Shown one piece after another: positions 5,058 to 8,176 of a stretch of 8,176 nucleotides of DNA. This stretch comes from Paenibacillaceae bacterium (lineage in GTDB: Bacteria; Bacillota; Bacilli; Paenibacillales; NBRC-103111). The notes under the pieces are model-generated. The model searched no databases. It had not been told where the DNA came from and saw only the letters and a list, made by a program, of their open reading frames with translations. Position 1 is the first letter of the stretch, and the number at the start of each line of letters is the position of its first letter. The DNA lies in contig JAJFMO010000136.1 in assembly GCA_020697475.1 (NCBI GenBank), forward strand, positions 1 to 8,176, given 5' to 3'. The position numbers and the translations under genes are program-made.

Positions 5058-6380
5058 TCACTTGTTTTTCTGTTCGGCAATCGCTTTATCTGCCGCTTCC
5101 TGCGCTTCGCGGAGCGCAGTATTGATGTCTTTGTCGCCGGAGTATACAGAGTTATAATAAGCCGACGTCACTGCATTTGTGGCTATCTGGTCGTAACTGG
5201 TCGGAGTGAATTGCTTCGCCGCTTTATAGTTGTATATCACGTTCATATTTTTGCCCTTCAGGGCGGGAACGTCGGTTCCGAACTGTTTGCGGATTTCCGG
5301 ATTGACGATGGACGGAAGCCGTCCGGCTTTGGCGTTCAACAATTCATTCTCATCGTTGATGAGGTAGTTAATGATCTGAAAGGCATCGTCTTTGTGTTTG
5401 CTGCCTTTGGATAAATACAGCAGGTGAGCGTCAATCTTGCGGCTGACTCCCGGGGTCTCCTTGAAGTAAGGCAACGTAGCCATATCCCAATTCATACTGA
5501 TTCCCTGGTTGTACAGATCCGTAAACTGCCCGATAGCGTTAATCCCCCAGTCCGCCGACATCGCCAAAGTCTTCGACTTGATGAAAGCATCCCGCTGCAA
5601 CGTATTGTTATTTCTCGGCTTATCCGGGTGATTCCCCGGTACGGAATACATATCTTGCATGAATTGGAACAGCTTCCTCCATCCATCCGTGTTGAAGGTC
5701 GCCTTATCGGTTGCGGGATCGACGAATCCAAGCGACATCTGTCCACTCACCGCAGAAACAACACCCGTGTCAAGCCCGTAATACTGAACCCCGTCGCTGC
5801 TGCGCGACACCTTGCGGACGAGATCGATGGCATCGTCCCAAGTCATTCCGTCTTTCGGGTAAGGGACGGCAAATTTGTCAAAAATATCTTTATTGTAAAA
5901 CAAAGCGGAAAAATTAATAAGCAACGGAAGCGCAAATATTTTGCCCTTTCCATACGCTTTCAGCATATCTATCACGGTCGGATCAAATCGTTGAAAATCT
6001 ACCGGATACTTTTTGATATACGGTCCCATATCCTCGATCATATCCAAGTCCTGGTAAAACAAGATGCCGGGAGGGCTGTCATAAAGGATATCCGGCATCT
6101 CTCCTGACGCTATAAATTTATCCGGCTGTCCACCCGTTGCTTTATCGATCAGTTTCAATGTGATGTTAGGGTACTTCTTCTTGACCGGGTTGACAAAAAA
6201 GTCGTCAAAATCTGTCGGACTCTTATTGGCATTGCCATAAACGATTAATTCAAGCGGCTCCGAAGTTAGACCTTGGCCCTTGCTTTCCAGCGGCTCTGCT
6301 CTCTTGCTTGAGCATCCGGAAAGGATAAAACTTCCAGCAAGGAAAACGGATACTAGTAACAAAAAACTTTTCTTTCCCAT
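5058..6380 (-). CDS. ABC transporter extracellular solute-binding lipoprotein, family 1 (sugar type)
   Basis: A 440-residue lipoprotein. The N-terminus has a basic start, a hydrophobic stretch and the lipobox LSGC with the lipidated cysteine at residue 23, so it is exported and anchored in the membrane outer leaflet. The mature part has family-1 solute-binding features: ELIVYGNANKSP near the start, GEMPDILYDSPPG, then ALPLLINFSALFYNKDIFDKF followed by PKDGMTWDDAIDLVRKV, and a C-terminal helix rich in Ala and Glu. Such proteins deliver mono- or oligosaccharides to an ABC permease. The ATG at 6380 is 7 nt after AAAAGGGG; a TTG two codons upstream is less well placed. No permease or ATPase gene adjoins it, and it is closed by its own terminator, so its partners must be encoded elsewhere. 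The substrate cannot be read from sequence. The leader carries several operator-like repeats. Confidence 0.92.
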   Translation of the reverse strand: MGKKSFLLLVSVFLAGSFILSGCSSKRAEPLESKGQGLTSEPLELIVYGNANKSPTDFDDFFVNPVKKKYPNITLKLIDKATGGQPDKFIASGEMPDILYDSPPGILFYQDLDMIEDMGPYIKKYPVDFQRFDPTVIDMLKAYGKGKIFALPLLINFSALFYNKDIFDKFAVPYPKDGMTWDDAIDLVRKVSRSSDGVQYYGLDTGVVSAVSGQMSLGFVDPATDKATFNTDGWRKLFQFMQDMYSVPGNHPDKPRNNNTLQRDAFIKSKTLAMSADWGINAIGQFTDLYNQGISMNWDMATLPYFKETPGVSRKIDAHLLYLSKGSKHKDDAFQIINYLINDENELLNAKAGRLPSIVNPEIRKQFGTDVPALKGKNMNVIYNYKAAKQFTPTSYDQIATNAVTSAYYNSVYSGDKDINTALREAQEAADKAIAEQKNK

Positions 6381-6464
6381 GTACAAACCCCTTTTCGTAA
6401 TATTTCGATGATGTTGAGCAGCCCGACAAATCAGGGTCGCTCATTCCATTCTGAAACATCGACC

Positions 6465-6498
6465 TGGTACCGTTTTCAATACTTGAAAGCGGTATCCA
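6465..6498. promoter_or_regulatory. Paired CcpA/LacI-like operator motifs in the leader of the solute-binding gene
   Basis: Two 14-mers face each other. Minus-strand TGAAAACGGTACCA (6465-6478) and plus-strand TGAAAGCGGTATCC (6484-6497) each match the cre consensus TGWAANCGNTNWCA at 13 of 14 positions. Together they make an imperfect inverted repeat, TGGTACCG(T)TTTCAA-TAC-TTGAAAGCGGTATCCA, about 90 nt upstream of the start codon. Binding by CcpA or another LacI-family repressor is inferred from the pattern only. Confidence 0.45.
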
Positions 6499-6536
6499 AA
6501 CCGTGTTGCGTATGGATACATTCATTTTATCGCAAC
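6492..6536. repeat. Further inverted repeats in the same leader
   Basis: GTATCCA (6492-6498) and TGGATAC (6513-6519) form a 7-bp inverted repeat with a 14-nt spacer, sharing its first arm with the cre-like motif. GTTGCG (6505-6510) and CGCAAC (6531-6536) form a second, interleaved pair. A weak extended -10 candidate on the minus strand (TGCGATAAAAT, near 6524-6534) overlaps the outer arm. Binding sites for AraC- or LacI-type regulators are possible. Confidence 0.35.
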
Positions 6537-6607
6537 AGAGCGGCAAGAAGATACACTGTGCTAACCTAGATTTGCACAAAATTAAGAAGTTGTACCAAGA
6601 ATAACAT

Positions 6608-6644
6608 TAACAAAAGGCGACTCATTATCAGCCGCCTTTTGTTA
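6608..6644 (-). terminator. Rho-independent terminator of the secreted CBM96-like protein gene
   Basis: AACAAAAGGCG (6609-6619) pairs with CGCCTTTTGTT (6633-6643) over 11 bp, plus an outer T-A pair, with a 13-nt loop. It begins 7 nt after the TAG of the minus-strand gene; on that strand the stem ends in CCTTTTGTTAATGTTATT, a T-rich run. It separates this gene from the solute-binding gene. Confidence 0.85.
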
Positions 6645-6650
6645 TATATA

Positions 6651-8147
6651 CTATTCCGTGTAATTAATAATCAGCAAGGGGCGATCCGCAGATGTCGTTT
6701 CCTCGCTGGAAGAGAACGTTAGCCCGTCGGTATTCGTTGAGTTTGTAATAATAAAACCGTGATTGGATGACGGAGTGCTAATCCAATTCTGAACGACAGC
6801 CAGTCCGGCCGAGTTTAGTGTCAAAGCGTACGTTCCCGTGTCCGTCGGCGCCACGGTTCCGAGGACGGTTGTGCCGCGGTCATCCGTACCTTCGGCTCCT
6901 GGTGTTTGCCAATTCGAGCCGCTGGCATATTGATTCCAGCTGGCACCGCCTTCCGTCCAGGCACGTTTTAATTCATACAAATCATACCCTGTACTGTTTG
7001 TGTCGTTCGTCACGTTAAGGACAATTTTCGCCGAGGTTACCGTACTCCCATTAGGAATGGAACCGAGATACCAGCGGAGCAAGACCGAGTCGTCTTCCCC
7101 GGTGGAGCCCGGGTCGGCCCCATCCGCTTGTAAGGTTACTGACCCCCCGGAAGTGGCGGTCGGCGTACTTTCCTTGATCATCGTATCGATAGCGCCGCTG
7201 TAGGTGATATCCGGTGAATCGCCTTGACGAAACATGGTTACCGTTTCCTCTGTGACCGGATTGTATCCCGCTTGAATGAATTCCCACATGCTCCAAGGCA
7301 CCGCCTGGAATGCCGTCCCTGACAAATTCCAGTTGGAATTCGTTTCAATTTTCAGCTTGTTCCCGCTGCCCGAGTTATCCCCGACGACACATCCGTAGGT
7401 TTGAAGCGCCTTCGCGATTACAAGCGCTTGCGAGGAAAGACCCAAGCTATCCAAGTCGACCGAAGGTTTAATTCTTACGACCATGCCCTCGGGAACGACG
7501 CCTCCCCTATTGTTTTCATGAAGAGACATCGGGAACACATGACTATCTGCTGTGGCCCACCAGAAGCACTCAAGACGATGGTTGATCGTACCGGACTGCA
7601 CCTCGTCGTATCTCAAAGCGCGAATTGGCGCAGGTACGCCGCGATGTCCGGAATTGCCCGGAGTTCCGCCGATCGCTTCGTCAAGCCCTTCCGAGTCCAG
7701 CAAATATCGATCGGTGCCGTCTGCATGCCAAGTCGTGTCGAAAGTAGCATGGTGCAGCCCGACAGACTCGTTCAAAGTCAAGTCATAAATAATTAATTGT
7801 GAGTCGGTTCCGGGAGCCGGTTGGGCGCTCGTCGGAATGTGAACCGTAACCGTCGGCCCAAACAACGCGGGCGTGATCGTATACGACGGATCGGTGCTTG
7901 CAGCAAAATAGACGGGTGTAGTGAAGCTGCTGTTCGGTACCTTGATATAGTCGCCGCTGTTCGTGATCGAGTCCTGGATATAGTCGTCGCTGTTCGGGTC
8001 GATCGGCGCGTTGGCCGGCATCGGCGTATTCCAATAGGAATCGCTCGTGAACGCCCGGTAAGGCGTTGCGCCTGCTTGTCCGGGTATAATCAAGCTGGAA
8101 CAAAGAACACAACTGGCAGCCAATGCGGTAATCTTTCGCGTTTTCAC
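6651..8147 (-). CDS. Secreted protein: conserved unnamed N-terminal domain plus DNRLRE/CBM96-like carbohydrate-binding module
   Basis: A 498-residue exported protein. The GTG start at 8147 is 8 nt after GGGAGG. Residues 1-27 are a signal peptide (basic MKTRK, hydrophobic core, cleavage after GQAGA). The N-terminal domain (about 29-297) has conserved-looking blocks: SDSYWNTPMPANAPIDPNS, IIYDLTLNESVGLHHATF, NSGHRGVPAPIRALRYDEV with GTINHRL, HVFPMSLHEN, then IKPSVDLDSLGLSSQALVIAKALQTYG with a following VVGDNSG. I have an impression of similar secreted proteins in other Gram-positives but cannot name the family. The many histidines (132, 133, 168, 190, 203, 210) could form a metal or catalytic site. 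Residues 336-498 match the DNRLRE/CBM96 beta-sandwich pattern: VTLQADGADP, LLRWYLGSIPNGSTVTSAKIVL, RAWTEGGASWNQ, NHGFII and the closing FSSSEETTSADRPLLIINY. CBM96 members bind polysaccharides, some of them alginate. The activity of the N-terminal domain is unknown. Confidence 0.85.
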   Translation of the reverse strand: MKTRKITALAASCVLCSSLIIPGQAGATPYRAFTSDSYWNTPMPANAPIDPNSDDYIQDSITNSGDYIKVPNSSFTTPVYFAASTDPSYTITPALFGPTVTVHIPTSAQPAPGTDSQLIIYDLTLNESVGLHHATFDTTWHADGTDRYLLDSEGLDEAIGGTPGNSGHRGVPAPIRALRYDEVQSGTINHRLECFWWATADSHVFPMSLHENNRGGVVPEGMVVRIKPSVDLDSLGLSSQALVIAKALQTYGCVVGDNSGSGNKLKIETNSNWNLSGTAFQAVPWSMWEFIQAGYNPVTEETVTMFRQGDSPDITYSGAIDTMIKESTPTATSGGSVTLQADGADPGSTGEDDSVLLRWYLGSIPNGSTVTSAKIVLNVTNDTNSTGYDLYELKRAWTEGGASWNQYASGSNWQTPGAEGTDDRGTTVLGTVAPTDTGTYALTLNSAGLAVVQNWISTPSSNHGFIITNSTNTDGLTFSSSEETTSADRPLLIINYTE

Positions 8148-8155
8148 AAGTATTG

Positions 8156-8161
8156 CCTCCC
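8156..8161 (-). promoter_or_regulatory. Ribosome binding site deciding the GTG start of the CBM96-like gene
   Basis: GGGAGG on the minus strand precedes GTG by 8 nt. No ATG start fits, so the GTG is the only start that keeps the signal peptide with a proper ribosome binding site. The promoter lies beyond the window edge. Confidence 0.8.
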
Positions 8162-8176
8162 TTTTCGTCTCGAGAA

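Noticed and set aside
5424..6107. 227-codon plus-strand frame opposite the solute-binding gene
   Set aside because: No start context; the minus strand shows a lipobox and family-1 solute-binding motifs.
6250..6579. 109-codon minus-strand frame overlapping the start of the solute-binding gene and its leader
   Set aside because: It reads across the operator-like repeats and out of phase with the lipoprotein; no motif or ribosome binding site.
1..8176. CRISPR array, tRNA or rRNA genes, insertion sequence or phage genes
   Set aside because: No spaced direct repeats, cloverleaf, ribosomal motif, transposase or integrase was seen on either strand.

Overview
The window looks like chromosomal DNA of a spore-forming, S-layer-bearing Firmicute, most probably Paenibacillus or a close relative. 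This rests on an SLH-domain surface protein, a YheC/YheD-type ATP-grasp protein (a family typical of endospore formers), strong GGAGG-type ribosome binding sites with GTG and TTG starts, an AraC regulator with a lone family-1 solute-binding lipoprotein, and secreted proteins with carbohydrate-binding modules. The species cannot be named from this sequence alone. Nearly everything is on the minus strand; the one clear plus-strand gene is a threonine synthase.

From low to high coordinates: (1) 1-932, minus: N-terminal part of an exported SLH-domain protein with Ig-like repeats, cut by the window edge and started by TTG. (2) 1014-2148, minus: a two-gene unit, a panD-type aspartate 1-decarboxylase overlapping by 11 bp a YheC/YheD-like ATP-grasp protein. 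(3) 2283-3494, plus: a threonine synthase with an N-terminal zinc-ribbon-like segment, divergent from panD. (4) 3594-4421, minus: an AraC-family regulator convergent with thrC. (5) 4626-4928, minus: a remnant of a carbohydrate-binding domain, flanked by two hairpin terminators. (6) 5058-6380, minus: a sugar-type ABC transporter lipoprotein with no permease genes in the window and a leader rich in CcpA/LacI-like operator motifs. (7) 6651-8147, minus: a secreted two-domain protein, an unnamed conserved N-terminal domain plus a DNRLRE/CBM96-like module, followed by its own terminator.

The right half (about 3.6-8.2 kb) reads as a carbohydrate-sensing and uptake neighbourhood: a secreted polysaccharide-interacting protein, a binding lipoprotein and an AraC regulator, each apparently its own transcription unit. 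The left half holds amino-acid and beta-alanine metabolism and cell-surface functions. No RNA genes, CRISPR arrays, insertion sequences or phage genes were found. The best candidates for something undescribed are the panD/ATP-grasp pair and the N-terminal domain of the 6651-8147 protein; both are hypotheses from sequence.
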